64,000 nucleotides of DNA from Aurelia coerulea (taxonomy: Eukaryota; Cnidaria; Scyphozoa; Semaeostomeae; Ulmaridae), in the NCBI GenBank assembly GCA_039566865.1, contig CM076947.1:5339501-5403500 (forward strand), read 5' to 3'. Positions 1-10,703 of this stretch are shown piece after piece. Below the pieces are notes generated by a model. The model saw nothing but the letters and a program-made list of their open reading frames with translations. It made no database searches and had not been told where the DNA came from. Numbering within the stretch: the stretch's first letter is position 1; every line of letters starts with the position of its first letter. The position numbers were made by a program, and so were the translations under genes.

Positions 1-128
1 AAACTATGAGGAGACATGACAGAAACAGAAATAAATTGAGCAGTTTAAATCACATAAGGACTTTCCCATATTCAGATTAAAACACTTTAGAAACGATTGT
101 TTAGGGTCTTTCAAGTTTTATCAGGGAG

Positions 129-145
129 CCCCCCCCCCCCCCCCC
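129..145. repeat. Poly-C tract
   Basis: A run of about 17 C. The rest of 1-394 shows no gene, repeat or signal that I can support. Confidence 0.8.
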
Positions 146-394
146 ATATCTGCCACTGAGTATGAGTACGGTACTATGAAAACCAAGGAGATCGTCTTTT
201 TCACTCATTTTGCAAGATTTTGAGTTTCTCACATGTTCACGGTAAATTACTGAAATTAAATGGAACAAATCGACAATGCAATGAGACAGTTTGCAATATA
301 ATTTCTTTGATATTCGGGGAGTAACGATATTTCAAGCTTTAGGCGTTTCTGATAATCGGTATTATTAGAAATAATGTATCATTTTATGTTGCAG

Positions 395-690
395 AAAACG
401 AGAAATTATTACATAAAAAGAGCAAGGAGGAACGGTTCCCTTGATACAAGCAACAAGGAAATGCTAAAGAAATTCAAAGAAAATATACCAAAAAAAAATA
501 CAAGAAATTCAGTCTCGACGATGACGAAGGCCAACTGGTAGCAAAGGTGAGGAGAATGGAGGGGCCTAAAAAAGCAAGAGAGGGCCACACAGACATTTGT
601 GCCACCTATCGCACTGAACCTACCGAAGAAATCAACACATTTGAGATGTTAGCCGATGAAGATGAGACAGAGAATGTCTCTCAGTTTCGG
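395..690 (+). pseudogene. Candidate internal exon of an unrecognised protein, with one in-frame TGA
   Basis: A pyrimidine-containing acceptor (TTATGTTGCAG) precedes position 395 and a donor (CGG|GTAAAA) follows 690. One frame is open apart from a single TGA near 440. It encodes a lysine-rich stretch and then an acidic segment ending in ADEDETENVSQF. I recognise no domain. The TGA could be a decayed CGA codon, so this is either a pseudogene exon or a chance open stretch. A second candidate exon lies at 1871-1971 on the same strand and may belong to the same gene. Confidence 0.35.
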
Positions 691-1870
691 GTAAAATTTG
701 ATATTCGCTGTTAAATCAGAATTAAATTCCTTCCAAACGGTTCTTGTAAACGGTGCTTCGTTTTTAATTACATATATTATTTTATAAAAAACAGCTTACA
801 AAAAAAAACTCTCAAATTGCAAAAAGTTAAGAAACTCCAGCACTGGGAAAATATAACTGAAGAAATTATTGTTGATTTCTGTTGAAGGAAATCCTACATA
901 TTTTTTTAAAGGAGTTAAAGAGTTTAAAGTTGAAATGTGTAAAGAAAGGGCAATTTTTTCACGATGGATCCATTTTTTCTCAACTGATGCACCCAAATTT
1001 ACAAAGAAATAAATACCACGGCTTATCTGTAAAATGTTATGTTTAAAGCAATGAATAATTTGCTTCCTGGTGCTTCATTTTGTGTAAGGAAAACCCATAG
1101 GCGTGCAATAATTACTTGTAACTAGAAATAATTTTCATTAGTGAGTGATGCGTACTGGTCGTTGGCTTTGGGCTGTGTTAAAAATTGTTGTTAAAAACCA
1201 TTTTAAAGACGAGTAACAATTCCTCCAAATCATGTGTCATAATTTCCTCGTGCTACGGGGTCAATTGTAACACTCAACCATTGATTGTAATACTATCATA
1301 GCGTCACAAAAGATGTAATACTATGATAGCGTAATTGCAAGAGATGCGACTACAGTATCATCTACCTCCAAGAGTGCAATTAATCATTGTTTGGACGATA
1401 TAGCTGATTTTTCAAAAAGAGTTAATTTTTCAAAAAGTGTTACAACTGACCCCCGTCTCCCTTACTGAAGATGCGGAAGGTGCAATTGCCACATGGAAAG
1501 CAAGGAAGCACGCAACAACAAATTTATTTCCAACTGGTAATCCAAGTTTTTAAAAAATCATAGAGGTTTAAGTTCTGCTAATGAATGTTTCTGGCTAAAC
1601 GAAGCTTCAAATACTGCTAGCTACATAATTTATGCAAGAATAATTCCTTGTTTTATCTTGATTTATGTTATAGACATAAACTTCAGAGTTCAATAGTGGA
1701 CACAAGGGATGGAGAGGGTATGGCTGGTTACCCTCTATTTGAAAGGAGTAGGAATGATGAATTTAATTGAAAAATTACTTTGCCCCAGGCTCCCCCCCCC
1801 ACCATAGTATTTGGCATGTGTCCAATTGCTTTAAACCCAAACAGTAATAATTTGACAATTGTCCTTTCAG
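691..1870. other. Intergenic or intronic stretch, nothing identified
   Basis: AT-rich sequence. There is a short duplication around 1290-1330 (ACTATGATAGCGT / ACTATCATAGCGT) and a duplicated TTTTTCAAAAAG near 1410-1435. I see no gene. Confidence 0.5.
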
Positions 1871-2005
1871 CTGATGAGCAAACCACATTGGAAGAGCAAG
1901 CAAGACAGCCCACATCTCATGTGCCACAATCTTCGGGAGGCAAACCTCGCTACTGCAAAAAGTGTAGATAGCCAAAAATAAGACATCAAAGATCAGGATG
2001 CAGCA
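1871..2005 (+). pseudogene. Candidate terminal exon with a zinc-knuckle-like cysteine cluster
   Basis: The acceptor TGTCCTTTCAG precedes 1871. The frame reads ADEQTTLEEQ..., then GKPRYCKKCR, then a TAG at 1969-1971. Past this stop the frame continues with PKIRHQRSGC, so the cysteines and histidine have the spacing C-x2-C-x6-H-x4-C. That is zinc-knuckle-like and implies that the TAG interrupts a once longer protein. The family is not recognised. It could be the end of a decayed transposon gene. Confidence 0.35.
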
Positions 2006-2218
2006 ACCAAGAAGCTGGGCAGCTGGGGTAGGCTAGTCTTTTAGCGACAGAACAACGCTTGAGTATTTCAATCGGCCACTTGCTTTTTTTTATAACAGAT
2101 TGCGGTGGGTCACTTTTTTCTGGGTCACTCTGTAGTTCAATGGTCAGATTATACAACACAGGGCCACAATGCATTCATTTGACTTGAGAAATATATTTTG
2201 AAAATTAACTTTACTTAC

Positions 2219-2460
2219 TCAGTTTCTGACCGATTCCACATTTGTAATGTTTGCCTTCTCTTGTTTTAAATAATGGTCCAGCAAGTGTCAAGACAGCTTT
2301 GTTGGTTAGTGCATCAAAGTCAGGGTGGTTCGTGACCCAACGTAACTCTTCTGACAGACCTTCAAAGGTCAACTTCCCTATGGCTTGTGGCACCTCCCGG
2401 CAGCATCTGTGCTCTCTTGCTCCAGCTAAATTATCTGATGAGCATTTACCACATTCACAC
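2219..2460 (-). CDS. Exon of a P2X7-intracellular-domain-like (ballast-type) protein
   Basis: On the minus strand an acceptor (GGTTTCAG) precedes 2460 and a strong donor (GTAAGT) follows 2219, so this is an internal exon. It encodes RCECGKC, then EHRCCREV, then NHPDFDALTNKAVLTLA. That order matches the cysteine-rich domain at the C-terminus of P2X7 receptors and the many stand-alone invertebrate proteins carrying it: a CxCGxC motif, a CC pair, then a 'HPdF..l....vL..A' segment. The role of such stand-alone proteins is not settled. I could not find the flanking exons. The call rests on recalled family pattern. Confidence 0.5.
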
Positions 2461-2653
2461 CTGAAACCATGGGCAATAATGCACCGTTGATGTGGCCTAT
2501 ATTATGATCAAAATTGTATTTTTACTCACTGTGTTGTTTCTTTTCCACAAGATTGCAGGTAAAGCGCTTGATAATGTTGCTACTCCTTCGTTCTTCTCTC
2601 GTCACAACAAGGAATCAAATGCCGCCAATATTCAAATTTCAAATACAGTTGAA

Positions 2654-4361
2654 ACGGTGGGAGCTCCTACGCAGCGATACGTCTCATTTCAAACTTCCCT
2701 TTAAATAGTGACTGGGTATGCAACGGAGCACAACTCGCTAAGCCAACTTTCGTCAACAGCTCAACCAATGCGGTTTACTAGAACAAAAGAATGGTGAACA
2801 AAGGGCTTTGCAAAGCCCCATTCTACCACGGGGGTTTCATAAAAGGTGCTCTTTGCAGAGATAACATGGCGAAGAAGAAATTCTGCACCCGCCCACTGAA
2901 TCAATAAATCTACCGGGTGTCCCAAAAAAAAACGCAACGGATTTGATCGGGATTAGCGACAAGAATTTAGGTCCAATCAATCCAAAATAATTTTTGATAT
3001 AATGTTCGATAGCTAACTTGAAGAAAGATACCTTTTTTGTTGATATTGGTGCTTGGACAGTCGGAATGTCAAAATTTGCTTCCATCTCCAAACCAGAGGT
3101 TTCGGATTTTGGCCTAACTGAAAACGCGCTTAAGGAATCTCCTCAGTCATATGCAAAGTGTAGTAGTGTGAGCATGCTAAGGCACACATGTTTAGGCACA
3201 CACTTCGATTGAAATTTGAAAGCCAAAAATTGACAAACATAACAATGCCGAAGGAAAAATTCACAAAGGAATATATTTCTCCAATCATCGTGCACCTGCA
3301 AAAGAGCCAAGCACGAATGCGCAGTTTTAAGGATCTTATCCATGGATAATTTTCCCTTGGGTATATTTGATTTCTTGTTTCGTAATAATTCGAATAAAGT
3401 CATGAAGATTGCAAGAACTAATTCATTTTCACACCCAAGCAAACTATTTTGCGGATTATTTTCTTTTATGAGATAGATGCAATGCTAACTTTTCGAAACT
3501 TTTGAAGCACAAAAAAGGATGTCTTTTCAGGACAAAATTGATGAATTTGATTGAATTTCTATTCAAATGTTTTCCTCAGCATGAGGCTTTATTCTCTTAT
3601 TTCACGGTAATTCAGGAGATTCCCCAAAATAGCGCGTTTGGAGTTTAGGCTAAAAGCCACAAACTCTGGTTTGGAGGTTCAGGCAAATCTGAACTTTCAA
3701 GATTAATATTCCAATTTTCCATGCACCAATATCATCAAACAAGGTATCTATCTTCAAGTTAGCTATCAAGGATTATATAAAAAATTACTGTGGATTGATT
3801 GGACCTAAATTCTTGTCGCTAGTCCCAATCAAATCCATTGCATTTTTTTGGGACACCCGGTACATTGCTCGGTTATGTGGCGAAGTTGTTTGTAAACAAT
3901 TCGTTTCATATTTCTGATATAAATGTCAAATTTTAGAATGAGAATGGAGTCGCTATTTAAACACCTAACTTCCGTTATAGATTTTGTGCTGTGATTAAAA
4001 ATATTTCCGATCCAATTCAGCTTGATTTAACGGATATTTGATTTGAAGGAAGCATATTGAACATAAGATATTCGTGAGATTCTGAAGATTATTCATTACA
4101 TCAAACTTTTTGCTTCATGATGGAAAGCTTTGAACATGTCTTGCTCAACTCCCCCTGGAGATAGCGCCCTCGCATTCCTTCGCAAGGCTATTGGTTTCGG
4201 AGTTGTGACGTTTGGCATGGCAGATTCCAAATATGGTGTGCGAAATTGGTCGAGCTGTTGACGAAAGTTGGCTTAGCGAGTTGTGCTCCGTTGCATACCC
4301 AGTCACTATTTAAAGGGCAGTTTGAAATGAGATATATCGCTGCGTAGGAGCTCCAACCGTT
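2654..4361. repeat. Long inverted repeat, arms ~113 bp, enclosing a younger element
   Basis: The sequence at 2654-2766 returns in reverse complement at 4248-4361, with few differences. Shared blocks include ACTGGGTATGCAACGGAGCA and GCTAAGCCAACTTTCGTC. The loop holds the separate TA-flanked element at 2913-3860, so the original loop was only about 0.5 kb. It is probably the remains of a foldback or inverted-repeat DNA element. No coding capacity is seen. Confidence 0.7.
2913..3860. mobile_element. TA-flanked inverted-repeat element (mariner/Tc1-like MITE)
   Basis: The ends are CCGGGTGTCCCAAAAAA and its reverse complement, each bordered by TA, the target duplication used by Tc1/mariner elements. 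The inverted similarity continues inward for about 150 bp (2913-3070 against 3700-3860). No transposase is encoded, so it is non-autonomous. Related ends occur at 49314-49916, 61977-62723 and 43436. The superfamily is inferred only from the TA duplication. Confidence 0.7.
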
Positions 4362-4374
4362 GTATACGCATCGG

Positions 4375-4870
4375 AAAGCCGAATCAAAGGATGAAATCGT
4401 TATAGAGCTTATCTACAACTGTCAAGGCTGCCTTATTCTTTGTTGTGTAGGCTTGTGCATAACGAGTAAAGTGATCCATTATTACCAATATATATTCGAA
4501 ACTACCAACACTTTGCTCCAAATGTAAGAAATCAATAGAAACAAGTTTGAATGGTTGCGTTGTTACAATGCTTGAAAGAGGTGCTTGTGAAACTGTGTTC
4601 GGTTTTCGTGAATTTTACAAGGACAAGTTTTTGTGGTATAGGTCTCAATATCTGAACGCATGTTCTGCCAAAAGAATTGTTGTGTTGCTTACTGAAACAC
4701 TCGCTCGCTCCTGAGATGACCCATTTCGTCGTGCAACTCGCGATAGACCAGACGTTTAAACTTCTGCGGCAATACTATTTGGTCATACTCACTAGTTTTA
4801 CGGTGAAGAATGCCTTCTCTGTCGATGTAAAGTTTATCCCATCCGAGTAGCAGTATCAAGAAGTCTTCAA
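4375..4870 (-). pseudogene. Ty3/gypsy retrotransposon integrase fragment, frameshifted
   Basis: The minus strand, read through several frames, gives a retrotransposon integrase. It has the histidines of the HHCC zinc site (ELHDEMGHLRSERVF), then CPCKIHEN for the two cysteines, then the core start SIDFLHLEQS, EYILVIMDHFTRYAQAY and a following KLYNDFI. At least two frameshifts and a stop after NDFIL break it. It is a fragment only: no protease, reverse transcriptase or LTRs are seen nearby. A plus-strand gypsy integrase scrap of different sequence lies at 5653-5812. Confidence 0.7.
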
Positions 4871-5116
4871 TTGAAAAAGAATTGGAAAGAAAAGACCGAT
4901 CACGACCAACAAGATGTCTGGAAGCAATGGGCAAAAAAATCAACAACAAAAATTCAATAATTACAAAAGACAAAGCCATGCTTACATCAGCTTCATCCCA
5001 ACAACTGGACACATCTATGCCAATTTCAGTTGACGCAAATGATACACAAAGCCAAGCTTCAGCAGTCCCCAAACCAAGTCTGTCCAAGCAGCTACCGCTG
5101 AAACAGCCACATCAAA

Positions 5117-5652
5117 ATGCTCCACAACAACAACAGCATCAGTGCCCACAACAATTTCAAAACAACAACAGCAACACCACAGCCAAAGAAACCATTTCCA
5201 TTCTTCACCACCACACCAGGGTTTCCAACGATTCCAACATCAACCTTACAAAACTACTGCTTCAAAAAACTACCAAGGCCTGAAATATCCAAGACCTTCT
5301 TGACTCATTCCGCTAAAATCATCAACTTTTCATCCTTCCGCTTGGCAGACAAACATGTCTCGCTTCTAACCAAAGGACCAAAATTCACCCCAGTAAGCAA
5401 ACCAAAGAACCCTTTCAAATCTGACATTAAGGATGTCACTCGGAAAGTGAAAATACGAGAAGTTTTTGCGCATAAAGAAAATGAAGATATTTCATTACAT
5501 AGAAACAAATCAAATAGACCAATTTACGCAAACAACAAAGAAATAAATACCATTTGCAGTTTTATTGAACTTTTAGAACCAGAAAAAAATTTTGCCAACA
5601 ACAATCTTTCAAACGAAGAAAGAACTGCTTTAAGCCACCTTGCAAGAAGATG
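5117..5652 (+). pseudogene. N-terminal fragment of a Penelope-like (GIY-YIG/RT) element ORF
   Basis: An open frame of 178 codons starts with low-complexity Asn/Thr/Pro sequence from a CAA-rich tract. It then carries a segment of the type 'LlsKGpkFtPv-KPkN', followed by a basic block (RKVKIREVF) and NNLSNEERTALSHLARR, then a stop. This succession resembles the region just before the reverse transcriptase in GIY-YIG-bearing Penelope-like elements of cnidarians. The RT itself is missing, and the frame abuts unrelated gypsy integrase sequence directly. Identification is from recalled pattern. Confidence 0.45.
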
Positions 5653-5812
5653 ATAATGTTTACAGATATATCCTGCTCATAGGAGATGTGTTTTCAAAAT
5701 ACATTGAAGCAGTGCCACTACAGAACCAATCAGCTCCCACAGTCACATCAGCCGTCTTCAATTCGTGGATCTTGAAACATGGGTGTCCTTCCTATCTATT
5801 GGGTTTGGATTT
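5653..5812 (+). pseudogene. Gypsy-type integrase core fragment
   Basis: Immediately after the stop at 5650 the plus strand reads YRYILLIGDVFSKYIEAVPL and continues through FNSWILKHGCPSYLL. This is the first-aspartate region of an integrase catalytic core (D in GDVFSKY). It ends abruptly near 5812. It is a short chimeric scrap joined to the Penelope-like fragment upstream. Confidence 0.6.
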
Positions 5813-6457
5813 ACATTGACTTTTTTGTTTTCATTGAATTCCGCGTTTTGTGCTGGGACCTATGCCTGAGCAAAAAAGCGGACATTCACGGACGCAGACT
5901 ACAATTTCGTGAAGTCCATGGGGTCCACGTTATAGACCTGGCCCCTTGATGATATTGGAATTCTATACCATGCTGGTTGGTGCATCAAAAGGGCAAGAGA
6001 TGACATTCAAAAGATGCCCACAATCATTGAAGTTATGACAACAGCTTTAGACAGGATTTTATTTAGGAAAGAGATAGTAGAAGAAGTCTTAAAGATGATA
6101 GGATATGATATGCTAACTGAAAAAGATGGATAAAGGTTCATTGTCCATGATAAGTTTTTAGGATTTTTCAAGCTGCTTCACAATTAATGTTCCAATTCTA
6201 TGAAGTAAAGCTCAGAAAAAATGCAAACAGATGCCTTTAAAATGTGTTTCAAAGAGCTGTCCCAAGACAAGGAATTAAGAAATGCCTGCAATATTAGTAC
6301 AGCATCATTCCATTTGGATCTTCATAAGAGAGCTGGCCTCCTCATAGTTTTGAAGGATAGGACATTTTTTTCTTAAAATCAAAGCAGAAGTCTTTGTGTG
6401 GCAAGATGCATCTGGTCCTGATCACAACAGTGTTTCATTGAGACAAGAATTGAGATG

Positions 6458-7003
6458 TGCTAAGAAAAAAGCAGTATCTGCTGCAAAAGGGCTTTAATAA
6501 CCCAAAATATTGTATTGTATCAGCTATGCTCAGATATTTATGTATGTACAGTATGTATGTATCAATTTGCCACAATAGAAGTCTACAAGATTTATGATAA
6601 AAAATAGATACAATACCGGGTGAGTCAGAAAAAACGTGAGGTGTTTGGCGGACTGTGACGTCACGTTTAGCCATCCAACCATTGTGAACTAAATTATTCC
6701 GTGCAGCCATAAATCTGACTTAGATCATAAACTTTTCCCCATCGAAATCGGTCATGTGATGGTTCGGCCTGGTTCCTTTGAAAAATTTCCTTACATTGAA
6801 ATGGACACATTGATCTGTCCTGTTCTTTGTAGGGCGCCAATTTATAGCCTTGAATTCTGTGACCCCATGCTAAGAAAAAAGCAGTATCTGCTGCAAAAAG
6901 GGCTTTAATAACCCAAAATATTGTATTGTATCAGCTATGCTCAGATATTTATGTATGTACAGTATGCCACAATAGAAGTCTACAAGATTTATGATAAAAA
7001 ATG
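6458..7003 (+). repeat. Direct repeat of ~140 bp separated by ~260 bp
   Basis: The block 6458-6606, beginning GCTAAGAAAAAAGCAGTATC, recurs nearly unchanged at 6868-7003. The second copy lacks about 14 bp inside TATGTATGTATC. The spacer 6607-6867 begins with TACCGGGTGAGTCAGAAAAA, which resembles the ends of the TA-flanked elements in this window. So a small insertion or local duplication probably created the arrangement. No gene is seen. Confidence 0.75.
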
Positions 7004-7116
7004 CTAAAAACAAATGCATATTTGTTTTGAGGCATCTGGATTTTTGGACAGCCTCTTATTCAACCCTGGCTACCAAGAAGTGCGTGCATGATAAAAATGA
7101 GGTTGAAAAAGAGCAT

Positions 7117-7370
7117 TTAAGAGCAACCTGCTAATTGCCACTTATTTTTCCAAGCATCTTTAGTTACCATCGACTGCCCAGAAAGATTTTCATCCAGGAT
7201 GCATCCCAGATATGTGACTGTTGAATGCTGTTTAATCCTTATATCACCCCTCCTGATGTCCAACTTTTTCAGGTTCTTGCTTTTTTTGTCCAAAGAGAAT
7301 TTATTTAGTTTTGTCCTCTCCAAAATGAATGTGGTTTGTTTTCTACAAACCTATCACAGAAGGAATTAAA
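7117..7370 (-). pseudogene. LINE reverse transcriptase C-terminal fragment
   Basis: The minus strand encodes the region just after a non-LTR RT core: NKFSLDKKSKNLKKLDI, then IKQHSTVTYLGCILDENLSG. The 'vkYLGv.LDe.ls' motif is characteristic of jockey/CR1-like LINEs. A frameshift separates an upstream piece around 7330-7370 (FVENKP..W). The RT active site is absent. Confidence 0.65.
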
Positions 7371-7391
7371 ATTTCTGTTTTCTGAGATCTC

Positions 7392-7940
7392 CTAAACCAG
7401 AATCCATCTCTGAATTGTGTTCTGTCTTTCCACTATATCATTTAGGCATTCTTCTTCATAACTTTGATTTGTTGGGCAATCCTTTTGCAAAATATTGAGT
7501 ATGTTTGTAGCATGATTCAAGCCTGATAACAACTTGTTTTGGGTATGGTTTGAGCATGTTTGAGAGCCTGATTCAAGTAAGAGTTCTCCACCACTTGCGC
7601 TCTGCACCCTCAAAACTTGCTCAGGGAAGCAAGCTCTGCAAATTGATTTGAACTCTCTTGAGACTGACAAGAATCTAAAGTGAGATTGATATCATACTGA
7701 AAACAGTCACCATTCAAGCTCATTTCCAGTTCAAGCAGATGATGCTGCATTTCCTTTAGGAAAACAAATCTTTGCTGCTGAGGCAAAGTCAAACAAGCTT
7801 GATTTGTTGTCTGTTTGAGGATAATTCTAGTGTAGGATTATTGCAAAGCTTGATCAAACTCTAATTAGGTTAACATACTCAATTCAAGCTCCTTCAAGCC
7901 TTGCTCCTTTCAAGATTGTGCAAGTGTTGCAAGATCCGTC
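7392..7940. other. No supported gene
   Basis: There are minus-strand open frames of 60-92 codons here, but I recognise no domain, splice site or repeat that supports them. Short words such as CAAGCTT, TTCAAGC and TGAGCATGTTTGAG recur. Confidence 0.4.
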
Positions 7941-8107
7941 CTTTGAGAGATTTCATTGATTGATCTTTTTAAACCTCTTTTTCACAAATGTCACATGCAG
8001 AACATTACCAAAAATGGTTTTTTTTATAGAGCAGAGCCCAGCACACTTCAAAAACTTGTTAGGTTTCTTATGTTCTGCTTGTGGCATTTTGAGCTATTTC
8101 ATCATCT

Positions 8108-8797
8108 ACTCAGGGGCCCTTTACATGAGCAAACTCAGACCGGCACGAGTTTCAGATCGGCATGAGTTTCATTTCGGTGTCTGGTCAAGGCCCTTAGAGT
8201 GTTTACATGAGGAGGGGCGAAATGAAACTCGTGCCGGTTTGGGTTCGTTTCGGTCTTTCAGACCGATCTGAAAACTCAGGTCGACCTGAAATTCTCATGT
8301 AAACAGAAATTCGTTCAGATCGGGGCGAAATGAATAATTGCGGAAGTGAAAACTGCACTATTGGGAGCCATTTCATTGTTTGGTCGTCCATTTGTTTTTC
8401 TCCAGACGCAAGAAACTATAACTAAGAAACTAAACATAAGAAACTAAAGCCTCCTGTTTTATTTTCAGGTTCTGAAGCAGCATTTGAACCATCAAACCAA
8501 AATAGATTTGTAATGCAGTACAAACGTATAGTTGATTATCCTTGATTATCAACTCTAATAACATCCTGTGTTGTTGATACTTAGCGCAACAATGAAAATA
8601 GGCCTAAATCCAAAACACGAGAAAGTAAACCATTGTCACAGTTGCCTCAATTGCATTCAACGCATGTGCAATGTGGCGCTAGTATAATTTCAGACCGGTC
8701 TGAAACTCCATGTAAACGCAACGCAAAAAAGCAGACATAGCAAAATTTCAAACCGATCTGAAACTCGTGCCGGTCTGAGTTTGCTCATGTAAAGGCT
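8108..8797. mobile_element. Inverted-repeat element with TTTACATGAG-type ends
   Basis: The left end CCCTTTACATGAGCAAACTC returns inverted at 8776-8797 (GTTTGCTCATGTAAAGG). Pairing continues inward through CAGACCGGCACGAGTTTCAG, and the arms contain several diverged copies of GACCGATCTGAAAC and ATGTAAAC. It encodes no protein. The ends share TTTACATGAG with the element at 52765-55952, so both may belong to one Harbinger-like group. The target duplication here is unclear. Confidence 0.6.
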
Positions 8798-8819
8798 GAA
8801 ATACACCGTAGTTGCTATA

Positions 8820-8960
8820 ACGTGAAACGAGTAGAAACGGGTAGAAACCAGTAGGAAACGAGTTGAAACGATTGGGAAACGAGAAGGAAACAATTAGAAA
8901 ACGAGTAGAAACCAGTAAGAAACGAGTAGAAACAAGTGGAAACCAGTAGTAAGTGAGTAA
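8820..8960. repeat. Degenerate ~11-bp minisatellite (GAAACGAGTA)
   Basis: About twelve imperfect copies of AGAAACGAGTAG / AGAAACCAGTAG follow each other directly after the inverted-repeat element. Apparent minus-strand proteins here (LLVSTRF repeats) are by-products of the tandem array. Confidence 0.8.
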
Positions 8961-9204
8961 AAATTGGCAATGGTGGAATTTGATCACAAGCTGTGGTTGC
9001 AGATTTCAATATTTTAGGCCCAGGTGGTATTAATTGGGACTACAAATTTTGATTGTTTCTAATTTACAAGCTTAAACACAATTAATAACTATGGGAAGAT
9101 ATAAAGCCAATCACTTGGAACCATGAAAAGACTTGATACCAGAAGAGGCAACTGATTCAAAACATTTATTTATTGGCTCGAAGATATGTTAATAGAATCA
9201 CTCC

Positions 9205-9236
9205 ACCCCCAACCCCCCCCCCAAACCCTTCCCCCA
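9205..9236. repeat. C-rich simple sequence
   Basis: Several runs of 5-10 C interrupted by A and T. The surrounding 8961-10000 shows no gene, only scattered poly-C and poly-G tracts (for example CCCCCGGGGGGC near 9789). Confidence 0.7.
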
Positions 9237-10004
9237 AATGTCTATGCTTGTAGTGGCATATTATTTTGCAGGAGATAAAGAAAGAAAATAAGAAGTAAAG
9301 TGCAAAATCCTATTTAATTCATTCCTTAGTGTTCTTTTGCAACCCCCCTCCAAATATTTCTTATTCGTTTGCTTCTGCCTTTATGTTGCTTTGGAATTTT
9401 TTGGAGACCTCTGTACCCTGTAGTACCCAATACCCTGTTGCCATCTCAAAGACAGCTCAAAGGGCAGGACCTCTTTTAAGGGACAAGGGGGGCAGAGATT
9501 GTTTCCTTGATTAAAAAGGACAATAAGCCTTGTTGAAAAGGTAAACCTATAGATCTAACAAAGTGACTATGGGGCAATTGCCAAACAGGCTAGTACGTTA
9601 ACAGAGGCCCTGCAAAAGGGGGACCGCATGCATTTCCAAAGTTTCAAAATTTTTCCACGAGTTGAATTAACAGACTGTACTTGAGAATTATTTGAGAACT
9701 GAACTATACAAAATTTGAGAATTAAAGAAACTCATTCAGAAACTGTTTGAGGCAATAGTGTCCCAAATTTTAGAAACTAACTATCAGCCCCCCGGGGGGC
9801 ATTTGACGTTGTATTCAAACTTGCATCCGTACCAGGTTGTGCCCACAAATAAACGCTTTCTTATATGCTCTAGAACATAACAATTTCTAAAAAGATTCAC
9901 TTTTGATCTATATAATGAGATCCAACAAAATATTCCCTTTTCACATGTTTGTGACAGCCTGCTCTTGCAAAATTTCCTGCTTTTGATACCCAGAAAGTCA
10001 GGAC

Positions 10005-10235
10005 ATTTCGTCCGAGAAGTCCGAGTTTTCGAGTTCCGAAAAGTCCGAGTTTTCTTCTAGAGCATAGGAGAAATTCGATAAGTTGCAGAAAGGAAAAGTC
10101 GGACCATTTCGTCCGAGAAGTCTGTGTTTTCGAGTTTGAACTAGGGCTAATTTGAAAACTCGGACTTAGAAAACTCGGACGATCTGGTCCGAGATGTCCG
10201 AGATGTCCGAGAAGTTCGAGTTTTCGACCTGGCCG
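10005..10235. repeat. Palindromic repeat built from GTCCGAG words
   Basis: Copies of GTCCGAGAAGTCCGAG and GAGTTTTCGAG occur in both orientations around a centre near 10130. The right side has three tandem GTCCGAGATG units. A related palindrome built from GTCGGAGATG lies at 39765-40075. It is non-coding. Confidence 0.6.
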
Positions 10236-10344
10236 ATGGAAGCATTTTTGATGTTGCGAGTTGCTGATGAATTGGAACCAGAAGCTTTGCCAGAATCTGC
10301 TTGTCAAACAATTGAGAAATTCCTGGTTTCTGTAATTTGGCTTA

Positions 10345-10432
10345 CTGTAATTTGCGAAAATTTTCGCATCATGCGAAAAATTCGCAAAGTACACAACAGG
10401 GTGCTTGAAATTCTAAAATGCGAAAATTCTTG
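10345..10432. repeat. Short inverted repeats of GCGAAAATT
   Basis: TTTGCGAAAATTTTCGCATCATGCGAAAAATTCGC contains overlapping palindromes around a GCGAAAA core. A further ATGCGAAAATTC follows near 10420. It is a local palindromic cluster of unknown origin. Confidence 0.5.
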
Positions 10433-10703
10433 TTAAATCGAGAAATTAACGTTTCTTTCTCGTCAATGATCAAAACAAAATATGTCAAGGACAACGTGGA
10501 CAAGGTTACACAACCACCTGGTCTTGTCTTGCTTTGCTGATGTTGTCCATGTATGCTCCACGACCTAAATCCGTTCTGATTCCAATCGAGATCCAAAACA
10601 TAATCAATTGCTTCTTCAAAGTCGGCATTTGCCAGTAACGATCACCTTTGAAGCCAAATCCGCGCCTCAGAATGGGCAATGGAAAATGTTTTCACACATT
10701 ACA

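Noticed and set aside
4882..5087. Plus-strand 133-codon Gln/Ser-rich frame and the minus-strand hydrophobic frame over the same bases
   Set aside because: The CAA-rich tract keeps frames open by composition. Only the flanking integrase and Penelope-like segments show family motifs.
5925..5952. GTCCACGTTATAGACCTGGCC also found at 37432 as GTCCGCGTTATAGACCTGGCC
   Set aside because: Probably shared CACTA-like repeat sequence, but too short here to annotate as a separate element.
7392..7792. Two overlapping minus-strand frames of 92 and 60 codons
   Set aside because: No recognisable domain, splice signal or codon pattern.
8748..9009. Minus-strand proteins with repeated LLVSTRF
   Set aside because: Pure translation of the GAAACGAGTA minisatellite in several frames.
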